Below are positions 24,705 through 33,343 of a DNA stretch of 64,000 bases, one piece after another. Source of the stretch: Methylorubrum thiocyanatum (GTDB taxonomy: Bacteria > Pseudomonadota > Alphaproteobacteria > Rhizobiales > Beijerinckiaceae); NCBI GenBank assembly GCA_014138645.1, contig JACJIB010000011.1:101272-165271 (forward strand), read 5' to 3'. Positions within the stretch are counted from its first letter, which is position 1. Each line of letters begins with the position of its first letter. Under the pieces are notes generated by a model that saw only the letters and a list, made by a program, of their open reading frames with translations, had not been told where the DNA came from and ran no database searches. The translations under genes and the position numbers were made by a program.

Positions 24705-25916
24705 ATGCGCCTCGACCTCACGACGCTTTTCCTGATGACGGTCGCCGTCACCTTCACGGCGGGCGTGCTGTTCCTGCTGTCGTGGAGCCAGACCCGCCGC
24801 GAGCGCTCCCTGGCGGTCTGGGGCATCGCCCACCTCGTCGGCAGCCTCGCCTCGCTGATGCTGGCCTTGCGCGACCAGATCCCGGACAGCCTGTCCATCG
24901 GCCTCGCCAACGCGCTGATGATCGGCGCCTACGGGCTGATCTGGAGCGGGGTGCGTGCCTTCGAGGGACGCCGGCTGCGTCTCGGCTGGGCGCTGGCCGG
25001 CGGAACAGTCTGGCTCGCGGCCTGTCTCATCCCCGCCTTCTACGGTTCGCTCGTCGCCCGCGTCGTTCTCGCCTCGACGCTGGCCGGATTCTACTGCGCC
25101 TCCGGCGGGCTCATGATCTGGCGCGGTCGCGGAGAGCCGCTGGTCTCGCGCTACCCCGCCCTCGTTCTGCTGGCGAGCTATGCCGTCCTCTACTGGATCC
25201 GCGTGCCGCTGGCCTTCGCCTTGCCGCTGCCGGCCTCCGTCGCGATCGCCTCGCCGTGGTTCGCCATTCTCTGCTTCACCGGCACGCTCTACTCGGTCGC
25301 CATCGCCTTCGTCTTCATGGCGCTGACGAAGGAGCGGGCCGAGCGCGAGCAGCGGCTCGCCGCCGAGACCGACGCGCTCACGGGCATCGCCAATCGCCGC
25401 GCCCTGGTCGCGGGCGCCGAGCGCCACCTCGCCGTCGCGCCGGCCGCGCTTCTCCTGTTCGACCTCGATCGCTTCAAGGCGATCAACGACCGCTACGGCC
25501 ACAGCGTCGGCGACGCGGTGCTGGCCGCCTTCTGCACCATCGCGGCGCCGCTGCTGCCGCCCGAAGCCGTGTTCGGGCGGATGGGCGGCGAGGAGTTCGC
25601 CTGCCTCCTGCCCCGTCTCGACGAGCGGGCAGCGGCGCGCGTGGGCGAGCGGGTTCGGGCTGCCGTCGCCGGCTTCGATCATCCGGACTACCCGGATCTC
25701 GCGATGCGGGTGAGCGTCGGCGTGGCGGCCGAGAGCCAGATCGGCGGCAGCCTGGATTATCTTCTCCGCCGGGCCGACGACGCTCTCTATCGGGCCAAGC
25801 ATGCCGGGCGCGACCGGGTCGTCACTGCCGGGGACGACCCGCTTCTCCGCGCCGAGGCGGAGCCGGACGCGGTCGCCGTGAGCACCGTCCACACCGTTCG
25901 GTCCGCCACCCGCTGA
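24705..25916 (+). CDS. Membrane-bound diguanylate cyclase
   Basis: A 403-residue protein with about six membrane helices in residues 5-205 (a compact integral sensor without an obvious periplasmic domain) followed by a short helix and a GGDEF domain. DALTGIANRRAL and LLLFDLDRFKAINDRYGHSVGD are the nucleotide and metal motifs, and the active loop is GGEEF at 294-298. The position of the RxxD inhibitory site is occupied by PPEA, so feedback inhibition by c-di-GMP is not expected. Upstream 24546-24704 has TTGACA at about 24613, a possible -35, with no good -10. Confidence 0.9.
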   Translation: MRLDLTTLFLMTVAVTFTAGVLFLLSWSQTRRERSLAVWGIAHLVGSLASLMLALRDQIPDSLSIGLANALMIGAYGLIWSGVRAFEGRRLRLGWALAGGTVWLAACLIPAFYGSLVARVVLASTLAGFYCASGGLMIWRGRGEPLVSRYPALVLLASYAVLYWIRVPLAFALPLPASVAIASPWFAILCFTGTLYSVAIAFVFMALTKERAEREQRLAAETDALTGIANRRALVAGAERHLAVAPAALLLFDLDRFKAINDRYGHSVGDAVLAAFCTIAAPLLPPEAVFGRMGGEEFACLLPRLDERAAARVGERVRAAVAGFDHPDYPDLAMRVSVGVAAESQIGGSLDYLLRRADDALYRAKHAGRDRVVTAGDDPLLRAEAEPDAVAVSTVHTVRSATR

Positions 25917-26011
25917 AGCCCGCCCGGGGGCCATCGACGGCGCGCCCCTTCCTGAGGCATCGTCGCGACCCGTGAGAGGGCGGCGGCGACCGCTCCGGCG
26001 AGAGGGCGACG

Positions 26012-28240
26012 ATGCGGCGGCTGGCTCTGGGGATCGTGCGGGGCCTCGCCTGGGCGGTTCTCACCCTCGGCGCGGCCCGCGCGTCCGAACCGCTCGAGGG
26101 GCGGATCGAGGCGCTCCTGTCGCGCATGACGCTGGAGGAAAAGGCCGGCCAGCTCAATCTGATCTCGCACGAGCCGATCCTCGACCTCGACAGCCTGCGC
26201 CGCGGCGAGGTCGGGGCCGTCATCAACTTCAACAATGCCGGTCTCGTGGCCCAGGCCGATCGGCTCGCCCGCTCGTCACGCCTCGGCATCCCGCTGCTCG
26301 TCGGGCTCGACATCGTTCACGGCTACCGCACCATCTTCCCGCTGCCGCTCGCCCTGGCCGCGAGCTTCGATGCCGGCCTCGTCCGCCGCGCGGCCGCCGC
26401 CCAGGGGCGCGAGTCGGCGGTCATCGGCTTGAACTGGACCTTCTCGCCGATGGCCGATGTCGCCCGCGACCTGCGATGGGGCCGGGTGGTGGAGGGTCTG
26501 GGCGAGGATCCCTGGCTCACCGGGCGGCTCACCGCCGCGCAGGTCGAGGGGTTCCGCGACGGCGGTCTCGCAAGCACGCTCAAGCACTTCGCGGGCTACA
26601 GCGCGGTGCTGGGCGGGCGTGACTACGACGCGACCTTCCTCGCTCCGACCGAACTCCACGATCTCCATCTGCCGCCGTTCCGCGACGGGATCCGGGCCGG
26701 CGCCGATGCGGTGATGACGGCGCTGACCGCGCTCAACGGCCTGCCGACCACCGCCGATTCCGCCCTCATGACCGGCCTGCTGCGGCGGCAGATGGGATTC
26801 TCCGGCCTCGTCGTGGCCGACTGGCAGGCGGTCGCGAGCCTCGTGAAGCACGGCGTCGCCCGCGACGGAGCCGAGGCGGCGCGCAAGGCGCTGCTGGCGG
26901 GCGTCGACATGGATATGACGAGCGGGCTGTTCCTGCGCCATCTGCCCGCCGAGGTGCGCGCCGGTCGCGTCCCGGAAGGCGCGGTCGATGCGGCCGTGCG
27001 CCGGGTGCTGCGGCTGAAGTTCGGGCTCGGCCTGTTCGAGCGCCCGGTGATCGACCCGGAGGGCGCGGAGGAGAAACTCCTGCGGCCCGAGACCCGGCGC
27101 CTGGCCCGTGAGACGGCGCGCGCGAGCCTCGTCCTGCTCCAGAACCACGGCGATCTGCTGCCGATCGATCCGGCCAGGGTGCGCCGCATCGCCGTGATCG
27201 GCCCCTTCGCCGATTCCGCCTGGGATCAGGTTGGACCGCACGAAGGCGCGGGCCAGGAATGGGATGCGGTGACGATCCTGGCGGGCCTGCGCGAGCGTGC
27301 CGCCGCCTCCGGCATCGCCGTCGACTTCGCGCCAGGCTGTCCGCGGGTCTGCGACAGCCGCGCGGGTTTTTCCGAAGCCGTCGCAGCGGCGGCCGGTGCC
27401 GACCTCGTCGTGGCGGTGATGGGCGAGCCGCGGGACCGCTCTGGGGAGGGCTCGTCGAGCGCGTCTCTGTCCTGGCCGGGCCTGCAGCACGATCTGCTCG
27501 CGGCGGTCGCCGAGGCGGGCAAGCCGGTCGCGCTCGTCGTGGTCGGCGGGCGTCCGACCATCCTCGGTGAGGCGCTCGGGCAGGCGCAGGCGGTGCTGAT
27601 GGCGTGGATCGCCGGCACCGAGGGCGGGCCGGCGGTGGCCGAGACGCTGTTCGGCGACGCCAACCCCTCGGGCAAGTTGCCGGTCTCCTGGCCACGCACG
27701 GTCGGGCAATTGCCGCTGACCTACGACGCCCTGCCGGGCGGGCGCCCGCACATCCCCGGCTCGCGCTGGACCATGGGCTATGCCGACGAATCGCCGCTGC
27801 CGCTGTTCCCGTTCGGCTACGGCCTCTCCTACACCCGCTTCGCCTACGGCGAGCCGGAAATCGTGACCCCGAATGTCGGCGTCGGAGACCGCTACGACGC
27901 CGTGCTGGAGGTACGCACGCCCGTCACCAACTACGGCACGCGGGCCGGCCGAGCGGTGGCGCAGCTCTATGTCGGTCAGCCGGTGGCCGGCCGAAGCCGG
28001 CCCAAGCGCCTGCTCAAGGGCGTCGCGCTCCTCGATCTCGCCTCGGGCGAGACCGGCACCGCGACCTTCCGCGTGCCCGCGCGCGACCTCGGCTATCATG
28101 AGCCCGACGGCACGCTCGTGGTGGAGGCCGGCGCCTATCTCGCCCATGTCGGCGGCGACTCGCTCGCCACCCGCAGCGCCGGCTTCACGGTCGAGACCGG
28201 GTGGCGCGGACCTCCGGGCAGCGACGAGGCGCGGCGCTGA
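26012..28240 (+). CDS. bglX: Glycoside hydrolase family 3 beta-glucosidase (BglX-like)
   Basis: A 742-residue periplasmic beta-glycosidase. The signal peptide (residues 1-25) is followed by a GH3 TIM-barrel with KHF at 191-193 and the nucleophile in GFSGLVVADWQAV (Asp270), then the alpha/beta-sandwich domain (RIAVIGPFADS...) with the acid/base region, and a C-terminal fibronectin-III-like domain (AVAQLYVGQPVAG...). It likely releases glucose or xylose from beta-linked oligosaccharides, such as plant-derived sugars on leaves. It is monocistronic and converges on the yejE-like gene with 6 bases between. Confidence 0.93.
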   Translation: MRRLALGIVRGLAWAVLTLGAARASEPLEGRIEALLSRMTLEEKAGQLNLISHEPILDLDSLRRGEVGAVINFNNAGLVAQADRLARSSRLGIPLLVGLDIVHGYRTIFPLPLALAASFDAGLVRRAAAAQGRESAVIGLNWTFSPMADVARDLRWGRVVEGLGEDPWLTGRLTAAQVEGFRDGGLASTLKHFAGYSAVLGGRDYDATFLAPTELHDLHLPPFRDGIRAGADAVMTALTALNGLPTTADSALMTGLLRRQMGFSGLVVADWQAVASLVKHGVARDGAEAARKALLAGVDMDMTSGLFLRHLPAEVRAGRVPEGAVDAAVRRVLRLKFGLGLFERPVIDPEGAEEKLLRPETRRLARETARASLVLLQNHGDLLPIDPARVRRIAVIGPFADSAWDQVGPHEGAGQEWDAVTILAGLRERAAASGIAVDFAPGCPRVCDSRAGFSEAVAAAAGADLVVAVMGEPRDRSGEGSSSASLSWPGLQHDLLAAVAEAGKPVALVVVGGRPTILGEALGQAQAVLMAWIAGTEGGPAVAETLFGDANPSGKLPVSWPRTVGQLPLTYDALPGGRPHIPGSRWTMGYADESPLPLFPFGYGLSYTRFAYGEPEIVTPNVGVGDRYDAVLEVRTPVTNYGTRAGRAVAQLYVGQPVAGRSRPKRLLKGVALLDLASGETGTATFRVPARDLGYHEPDGTLVVEAGAYLAHVGGDSLATRSAGFTVETGWRGPPGSDEARR

Positions 28241-28246
28241 CCTGTC

Positions 28247-29449
28247 TCAGCCGAAGGTCTTTCTCGGATCGAACGCGTCGCGCACCGCTTCGCCGGCGAA
28301 GACGAGCAGGCTCAGCATCGTCGCCACCACGAAGAAGCCGGTGAGGCCGAGCCAGGGCGCGTTGATGTTATCCTTGCCCTGCGCCAGCAACTCACCGAGC
28401 GAGGGGGAGCCCGGCGGCAGTCCGAAGCCGAGATAGTCGAGGGAGGTGAGCGTGGTCACCGAGCCGTTCAGGATGAACGGCAGGAAGGTCAGGGTCGCGA
28501 CCATGGCGTTGGGCAGGAGGTGGCGCGTCATGATGCGCACGTTCGACAGACCCAGCGCACGCGCCGCGCGCACGTATTCGAAATTGCGGGCGCGCAGGAA
28601 TTCGGCGCGCACCACGCCGACGAGCGCGGTCCACGAGAACAGGGTCAGGATGCCGAGCAGGGTGAAGAAGCTCGGCACGAGGAAGGCCGACATGATGATG
28701 ATGAGATAGAGGGTGGGGATCGCGCCCCAGATTTCGATGACCCGCTGGAAGGTGAGATCGGTCCAGCCGCCGAAATAGCCCTGCACCGCCCCCGCGATCA
28801 CGCCGATGACCGAGGAGATGCCGGCGAGCACGAGGCCGAACAGGATCGAGATGCGGAAGCCGTAGATCACCCGCGCCAGCACGTCCCGCGTCGCGTTGTC
28901 GGTGCCGAGCCAGTGCCACTCGATGTCGCGGCAGCCGAGTTCGCGCCCCTCGGCCTTGACGCCGGCCCGCTCGGCCACCGGGCGGCATTCGGCATCGCTC
29001 AGCATCCACGTCGGCGGCGAGGGGGCCGGGGTCGGCAGATCCCGCATGAAGGTGTTGTCGGCATACGGAATCGGCGGCCACAGCGCCCAGCCGTTCTCCT
29101 CGATCTCCTTGCGCGTCTCGGGCGCACGGTAATCGGTCTGAGCGAGGAAGCCGCCGAACTTCTCATCCGGATAGTCAATCAGGACGGGGAACAGCCACTC
29201 GCCCTTGTACTGCATCACGATCGGGCGATCGTTGGCGATGAGTTCGGCGAACAGGCTCAGCACGAACAGGACGGTGAAGATCACCGCCGACCAATAGCCC
29301 CGGCGATTGGCCCGGAAATTTGCCAGCCGCCGCCGGTTGAGCGGCGACAGGCCGCGGCGGGTGGCGGTCGGCAGGGCTCGCATCTGCGGCGCGTTGCCCG
29401 GCGCGGTGACGGGCACCGCATCGAGTTCGGGTCGCAGGTGCTCGTTCAT
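28247..29449 (-). CDS. yejE: ABC transporter permease, YejE/OppC type
   Basis: A 400-residue permease. The first membrane segment (YWSAVIFTVLFVLSLFAELI) is followed by a large periplasmic insert of about 130 residues characteristic of YejE (ETRKEIEENGWALWPPIPY; WHWLGTDNATRDVLARVIYG), then five helices with the EAA loop EYVRAARALGLSNVRIMTRHLLPNA. In E. coli YejABEF imports peptides including microcin C. No yejA, yejB or yejF lies nearby (upstream is a DUF4112 gene), so this permease is isolated, and its partners must be encoded elsewhere. Confidence 0.9.
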   Translation of the reverse strand: MNEHLRPELDAVPVTAPGNAPQMRALPTATRRGLSPLNRRRLANFRANRRGYWSAVIFTVLFVLSLFAELIANDRPIVMQYKGEWLFPVLIDYPDEKFGGFLAQTDYRAPETRKEIEENGWALWPPIPYADNTFMRDLPTPAPSPPTWMLSDAECRPVAERAGVKAEGRELGCRDIEWHWLGTDNATRDVLARVIYGFRISILFGLVLAGISSVIGVIAGAVQGYFGGWTDLTFQRVIEIWGAIPTLYLIIIMSAFLVPSFFTLLGILTLFSWTALVGVVRAEFLRARNFEYVRAARALGLSNVRIMTRHLLPNAMVATLTFLPFILNGSVTTLTSLDYLGFGLPPGSPSLGELLAQGKDNINAPWLGLTGFFVVATMLSLLVFAGEAVRDAFDPRKTFG

Positions 29450-29496
29450 CGGCTCGAACCCTCAACTCGCCCTCAACTCGGGCGGCCGAGGCCGGC

Positions 29497-29961
29497 TCAG
29501 TCGAGCCGAACCGCGGTGCCCTCGATCTCGCTCGGCCGCAAGGTGCCCTTGCGCTCCAGATGGCGACGCAGCAGGCGCACGTTGCGGCGGTTCGCCTTGA
29601 AGGCCGCGTCGAGCAGGTCGCCGGCCAGCGGCACCGAGCCCACCGCGCCGTCGAGGGCGACGTTGGCCATCATGCGCCAAACCAGCCAGCGCGGCGCGCC
29701 GAGCCGTTTCGCCTCGTAGACGATGTACGAGGCGATCGCCATGCCCGCGATGTCGCCGAGGACGGGGACGAGACCGATCACCGCGTCGAGGCCGACGCGG
29801 CGGTTGATGCCCGGCAGGAGGAAGGCCGAGTCCATCAGATGGGCGAGCTGCTCCAGCCGCTGGAGGCTCGCCTCCGTGCCGGTATCGGTGAGGCGGCGCA
29901 GCTGCGCCGCTCCGGCGGACTCGCGATAGGCCATGCTGGGAGTGTGGGCGGAGAGGGTCAT
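29497..29961 (-). CDS. DUF4112 domain protein
   Basis: A 154-residue protein whose core (LDSA-like MDSAFLLPGINRRVGLDAVIGLVPVLGDIAGMAIASYIVYEA followed by VLDGAVGSVPLAGDLLDAAFKANRRNVRLLRRHL) matches the DUF4112 pattern of two amphipathic/hydrophobic helices with G-x-x-P-x-x-G-D repeats. Probably a membrane-associated protein; no function is known. ATG 29961 is used; 29934 is also possible, and a TTG lies further upstream. It lies 47 bases upstream of yejE on the same strand. Confidence 0.8.
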   Translation of the reverse strand: MTLSAHTPSMAYRESAGAAQLRRLTDTGTEASLQRLEQLAHLMDSAFLLPGINRRVGLDAVIGLVPVLGDIAGMAIASYIVYEAKRLGAPRWLVWRMMANVALDGAVGSVPLAGDLLDAAFKANRRNVRLLRRHLERKGTLRPSEIEGTAVRLD

Positions 29962-30019
29962 GGCGGAGGATGTGGCCCCGCCCCGACCGCTGCACAAGGA
30001 AGCGGACCGCTGTGTCCGC

Positions 30020-31204
30020 TCAAGCCGCGCGAAATAATCCCGCCAACCGCTCGACCGCCGCGTCGAGGGTGTCGTCCGCTTTGGCGAAGCAGAAGCGGGC
30101 GAGGCTTTTGACGCTTCCCTGCGCGTAGAAGGCGCTGACGGGAATGGCGGCCACGCCGTGCTCGGCCACGATCCGCTGGCAGAAGGCGACGTCGTCGTCG
30201 GCGAGCCCCGCGAGATCGACCGTGAGAAAGTAGGTGCCCGCGCTCGGCAGCACGGTGAAGCCGATCCGAGACAGGCCGGCCGCCAGCCGGTCGCGGGAGC
30301 GGGCGAGGTCCGCGCGCATCCCCTCGAAATACGCGTCGTCCTTGCCGAGCCCGTAGGCCACGGCCTCCTGAAGGTTCGGCGGGGTGGTGAAGGTGAGGAA
30401 CTGGTGCGCCCGCGACAGGACCCGCATCAGCGGTTCGGCCGCCATGACGAACCCGACCTTCCAGCCGGTGAGACTGAAGATCTTGCCCGCCGAGCCGATC
30501 TTCACCGTGCGCTCGCGCATGCCGGGCAGAGCCATCAGCGGCAGGTGGCGCCGGCCATCGAAGATCACATGCTCCCACACCTCGTCGCAGATCGCGATCG
30601 CCTCGAAGCGCCGGCAGAACGCGGCGAGAAGCCCGAGGTCGTCCGCGCCGAACACGGTGGCACTCGGGTTGAGCGGGTTGTTGAGGAGGACGAGGCGGGT
30701 CCGCTCGGAGAACACCGCGGCGAGCGCCGCTTCCTCGATCCGGAAATGCGGAGGCTTGAGCGTGACGAAGCGCGGCACGCCGCCCGCGCGCCGCACCAGC
30801 GGCAGGTAGGCGTCGTACATCGGCTCGAACAGCACCACCTCGTCGCCCGGCCGCACCAGCGCCATCAACGCGCCGGCCAGTGCCTCGGTGGCGCCCGAGG
30901 TCACCATCACCTCGCGCTCGGGATCGAGGTCGAGACCCTGATGGCGCCGGTAATGCGCGGCGATGGCCGTGCGCAGCGAGGGCAGCCCCATCATCGGCGG
31001 GTACTGGTTGCTGACGCTCTCCAGCGCCCGCGCCGCAGCGGCGCGCACGTCGTCCGGTCCCTGCCCGTCGGGAAAGCCCTGGCCGAGATTGATCGCCCCG
31101 TGCTGCCGCGCCAGCCGCGACATCGATTCGAACACGGTTTCCGGCAGGTCGGTGAAGACGGGATGTCCGGCGAGGGGAGGGGTGCGATTCGCGGCGAGAC
31201 TCAT
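30020..31204 (-). CDS. Class I/II PLP-dependent aminotransferase
   Basis: A 394-residue fold-type I aminotransferase. The N-terminal block is AINLGQGFPDGQGPDD, followed by SNQYPPMMGLPSLRTAIAAH, LLNNPLNPSATVF, CDEVWEHVIFDG, the PLP lysine in KIGSAGKIFSLTGWKVGFV and the C-terminal Arg in ARFCFAK. The sequence style is that of the methionine/kynurenine aminotransferase group (YbdL/KAT-like); precise substrate is not determinable. ATG 31204 fits the family start. It stands alone next to a 440-base non-coding stretch. Confidence 0.88.
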   Translation of the reverse strand: MSLAANRTPPLAGHPVFTDLPETVFESMSRLARQHGAINLGQGFPDGQGPDDVRAAAARALESVSNQYPPMMGLPSLRTAIAAHYRRHQGLDLDPEREVMVTSGATEALAGALMALVRPGDEVVLFEPMYDAYLPLVRRAGGVPRFVTLKPPHFRIEEAALAAVFSERTRLVLLNNPLNPSATVFGADDLGLLAAFCRRFEAIAICDEVWEHVIFDGRRHLPLMALPGMRERTVKIGSAGKIFSLTGWKVGFVMAAEPLMRVLSRAHQFLTFTTPPNLQEAVAYGLGKDDAYFEGMRADLARSRDRLAAGLSRIGFTVLPSAGTYFLTVDLAGLADDDVAFCQRIVAEHGVAAIPVSAFYAQGSVKSLARFCFAKADDTLDAAVERLAGLFRAA

Positions 31205-31470
31205 GGGCGATGTCTTCGCAGAGCGGCCGCGCCGCTCCAAGCACCTTCGCGAAAGACGCAACCGGAGAAAGAACTTGGCTGCTCGTGGTCTCGTCGATCG
31301 CGAAGACAAGAGGCATCGCGCAGGATCTTGGCGAGAACGTCGCGCTTCATCCGGCGGGACGTGCGTTCACGCACATGAGCTTGCGAATTACCCGCCCGAG
31401 CCGGCTTTTACGACGCGTCGCAGGGGTGACGAATGTTGACGATCATCAGTCGTAAGCGCATGTTCACCCC
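31205..31470. other. Intergenic stretch upstream of the aminotransferase
   Basis: About 265 bases with no convincing frame. It should hold the aminotransferase promoter on the minus strand. On the plus strand TTGACG at 31436-31441 followed 17 bases later by CATGTT is a possible, weak sigma-70-type promoter for the structured transcript described at 31471-31588. Confidence 0.35.
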
Positions 31471-31588
31471 ACGGTCGGACCGGCCGCCGCGCTGAAGGGA
31501 CTTCGCCCCCTCGTTTCTTGAGTGTGGCAGGCCGGTCCGGTCGTCCTCATGAAAAAGGCCGCCGCTCGACACGGCGGCCTTTTTCATG
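31471..31588 (+). ncRNA. Candidate small RNA ending in a strong intrinsic terminator
   Basis: No protein frame explains this segment. A long-range stem pairs CGGACCGGCC (31476-31485) with GGCCGGTCCG (31530-31539), enclosing a smaller GGG/CCC hairpin, and about ten bases later a terminator hairpin with 17-bp arms closes the unit. The nearest plus-strand gene upstream ends at 28240, so the terminator has no obvious mRNA to serve. A weak promoter-like pair lies at 31436-31464. No known RNA family recognised; ends are approximate. Confidence 0.45.
31548..31588 (+). terminator. Intrinsic terminator with near-symmetric A- and T-runs
   Basis: Perfect 17-bp arms (31548-31564 and 31572-31588) around the 7-base loop CTCGACA. 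The stem core is GGCCGCCG/CGGCGGCC, preceded by AAAAA and followed by TTTTT, so it can work on both strands. Confidence 0.85.
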
Positions 31589-31641
31589 TCCGATCGGGGG
31601 CGCGCATCCGCGCGTGGCGACCCTCTCCTCATCGGCGGCTC

Positions 31642-31815
31642 ATGCGTCTGGGAACCTGTCTGCTGCTGGCCGTCGTTTCAGCGGGTCTGGGCCTGGGGCT
31701 GCGCCTCGCTGTGCCGGTGACGCCGGTCGATGCGTCGTTTCGCGAGGTGATGCGCCTCTATCAGTCGCAGGGCGGCGCGGAGGGCAGCAACATGGCGGAA
31801 ACGTCGTCGCCGTAG
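31642..31815 (+). CDS. Possible small secreted protein upstream of the RND operon
   Basis: A 57-residue frame from ATG 31642: MRLGTCLLLAVVSAGLGLGL then a short polar tail ending NMAETSSP. The start resembles a signal or anchor sequence, and third positions are GC-rich as in real genes here. It lies 130 bases before the RND adaptor. No family recognised; could be chance, but the layout after a terminator and before an operon is gene-like. Confidence 0.45.
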   Translation: MRLGTCLLLAVVSAGLGLGLRLAVPVTPVDASFREVMRLYQSQGGAEGSNMAETSSP

Positions 31816-31942
31816 GAACACCGCATTGCCCGGCGAGGCTCGCCGGCCCGGCCGCAACGGGCCGGATCTCCGGCCGACCGAAACGTTCCGCGGACCGGCC
31901 CGCGTCCCATGGCCGTGGTTTACGTCGACGAGTGTGTGAGGG

Positions 31943-33331
31943 ATGAACGAGAGTTCGCCGATACGCAGGGAGACCGCCCGGGAAGTCCGGACCGCGGATC
32001 CGGTGCCGACCGCCCCGGTCCGCCGGCGGAGGAAGTTCGGCCGCTGGATGCTCGCGCTGCTGATCCTCGGCGGGGCCGGTGCGGTCGCCCATCGGACCTA
32101 TGACGCCCGGCAGAAGCCGGCCGAGGAGACGGCGCAGGCGCCGGGCCCCGGCGGCCATGGCCGCGGCGGGCGGCCGGCCGAGATGAAGCAGGCGGTCGGC
32201 ATCGCGCCGGTGGTGGCCGGCGACATGCCGGTGGTGCTCCAGGGCCTCGGCACGGTGACGCCGCTCGCCACGGTCTCGATCCGGTCGCAGATCAGCGGCT
32301 ACCTCACCAAGATCGGGTTCCGCGAGGGTCAGATGGTGAAGGAGGGCGATTTCCTCGCCCAGATCGACCCGCGGCCCTACGAGGCACTGCTCGCCCAGTA
32401 CCAGGGCCAACTCGCCCGCGATCAGGCCCTGCTGCAGAATTCCAAGCTCGACCTCCAGCGCTACCAGACGCTGAACCGGCAGGATTCGATCGCGAAGCAG
32501 AACGTCGACACCCAGGCCGCCCTGGTGAAGCAGAACGAGGGCACGGTCGCCGCCGACCAGGCGCTGGTCGATCAGCAGAAGCTGAATCTCACCTATGCCC
32601 GCATCGTCTCGCCGGTGGAGGGCCGGGTCGGCCTGCGGCAGGTCGATCTCGGCAACTACATCACCGCCGGCTCGACCAACATCGTCGTCGTCACGCAGCT
32701 GCGTCCGATCTCGGTGGTGTTCGTGCTGCCGGAGGACGACGTCGCGCGGGTGATGCGCCGCGTGCGCGAGGGCGCTAAGCTCACCGTGCGCGCCTTCGAC
32801 CGCAGCGACCAGCACGAGATCGCCACCGGCCGCCTCGATACCGTGGACAACCAGATCGACACCACGACCGGCACGGTGAAGCTGCGGGCGATGTTCGAGA
32901 ACGAGGACGAGACCCTGTTCCCGAACCAGTTCGTCAACGCGCGGCTGACCGTCGAGACGATCCGGAATGCCCCGTTGGTGCCCAACGCCGCGATCCTGCG
33001 CGGCACGCCGGGCACCTACGTCTACCTGATGGACGGCGACGAGAAGGTCACGGTCCGCCCGATCAAGACCGGCGAGACCGACGGCGTGAACACGGTGGTG
33101 CTTTCGGGCCTTCAGCCCGGCGACCGCGTCGTCACCGACGGCACCGACCGCCTGCGCGAGGGTGCGCCCGTGCGGGTCGTCGGTCAGGCCACTGGTCCCC
33201 AAGCCACCGGGCCGGCGGCGGGCGCGCCCGGTGCGACGCTTCCCGCGACGCCCGCGGCCGGCGCGCCGGCCGATACCGGCTCGACCCAGGGCGGTCAGGA
33301 GCGCCGGGGACGCCGGCGCCCGGCACAGTGA
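31943..33331 (+). CDS. mdtA: RND efflux periplasmic adaptor (MdtA-like)
   Basis: A 462-residue membrane fusion protein. One N-terminal anchor helix (FGRWMLALLILGGAGAVAHR) precedes a biotinyl-lipoyl-like domain (TVSIRSQISGYLTKIGFREGQMVKEGD), a coiled-coil hairpin (residues about 140-215), beta-barrel (TYARIVSPVEGRVGLRQVDLGNYI) and membrane-proximal domains (GTPGTYVYLMDGDEKVTVRP). The C-terminus is a Pro/Ala/Gly-rich tail ending in RRGRRRPAQ. It bridges the two RND permeases downstream to the outer-membrane channel. First gene of a four-gene operon. Confidence 0.93.
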   Translation: MNESSPIRRETAREVRTADPVPTAPVRRRRKFGRWMLALLILGGAGAVAHRTYDARQKPAEETAQAPGPGGHGRGGRPAEMKQAVGIAPVVAGDMPVVLQGLGTVTPLATVSIRSQISGYLTKIGFREGQMVKEGDFLAQIDPRPYEALLAQYQGQLARDQALLQNSKLDLQRYQTLNRQDSIAKQNVDTQAALVKQNEGTVAADQALVDQQKLNLTYARIVSPVEGRVGLRQVDLGNYITAGSTNIVVVTQLRPISVVFVLPEDDVARVMRRVREGAKLTVRAFDRSDQHEIATGRLDTVDNQIDTTTGTVKLRAMFENEDETLFPNQFVNARLTVETIRNAPLVPNAAILRGTPGTYVYLMDGDEKVTVRPIKTGETDGVNTVVLSGLQPGDRVVTDGTDRLREGAPVRVVGQATGPQATGPAAGAPGATLPATPAAGAPADTGSTQGGQERRGRRRPAQ

Positions 33332-33343
33332 CGGGATGCGGCC

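Noticed and set aside
23484-25934. Long minus-strand frame opposite xerD and the diguanylate cyclase
   Set aside because: Translation is Glu/Arg/Gly-rich and featureless, and the plus strand has intact catalytic motifs.
31471-31588. tRNA, tmRNA or SRP RNA gene
   Set aside because: No cloverleaf, no CCA-end, no SRP tetraloop pattern; the structure is a long-range stem plus terminator.
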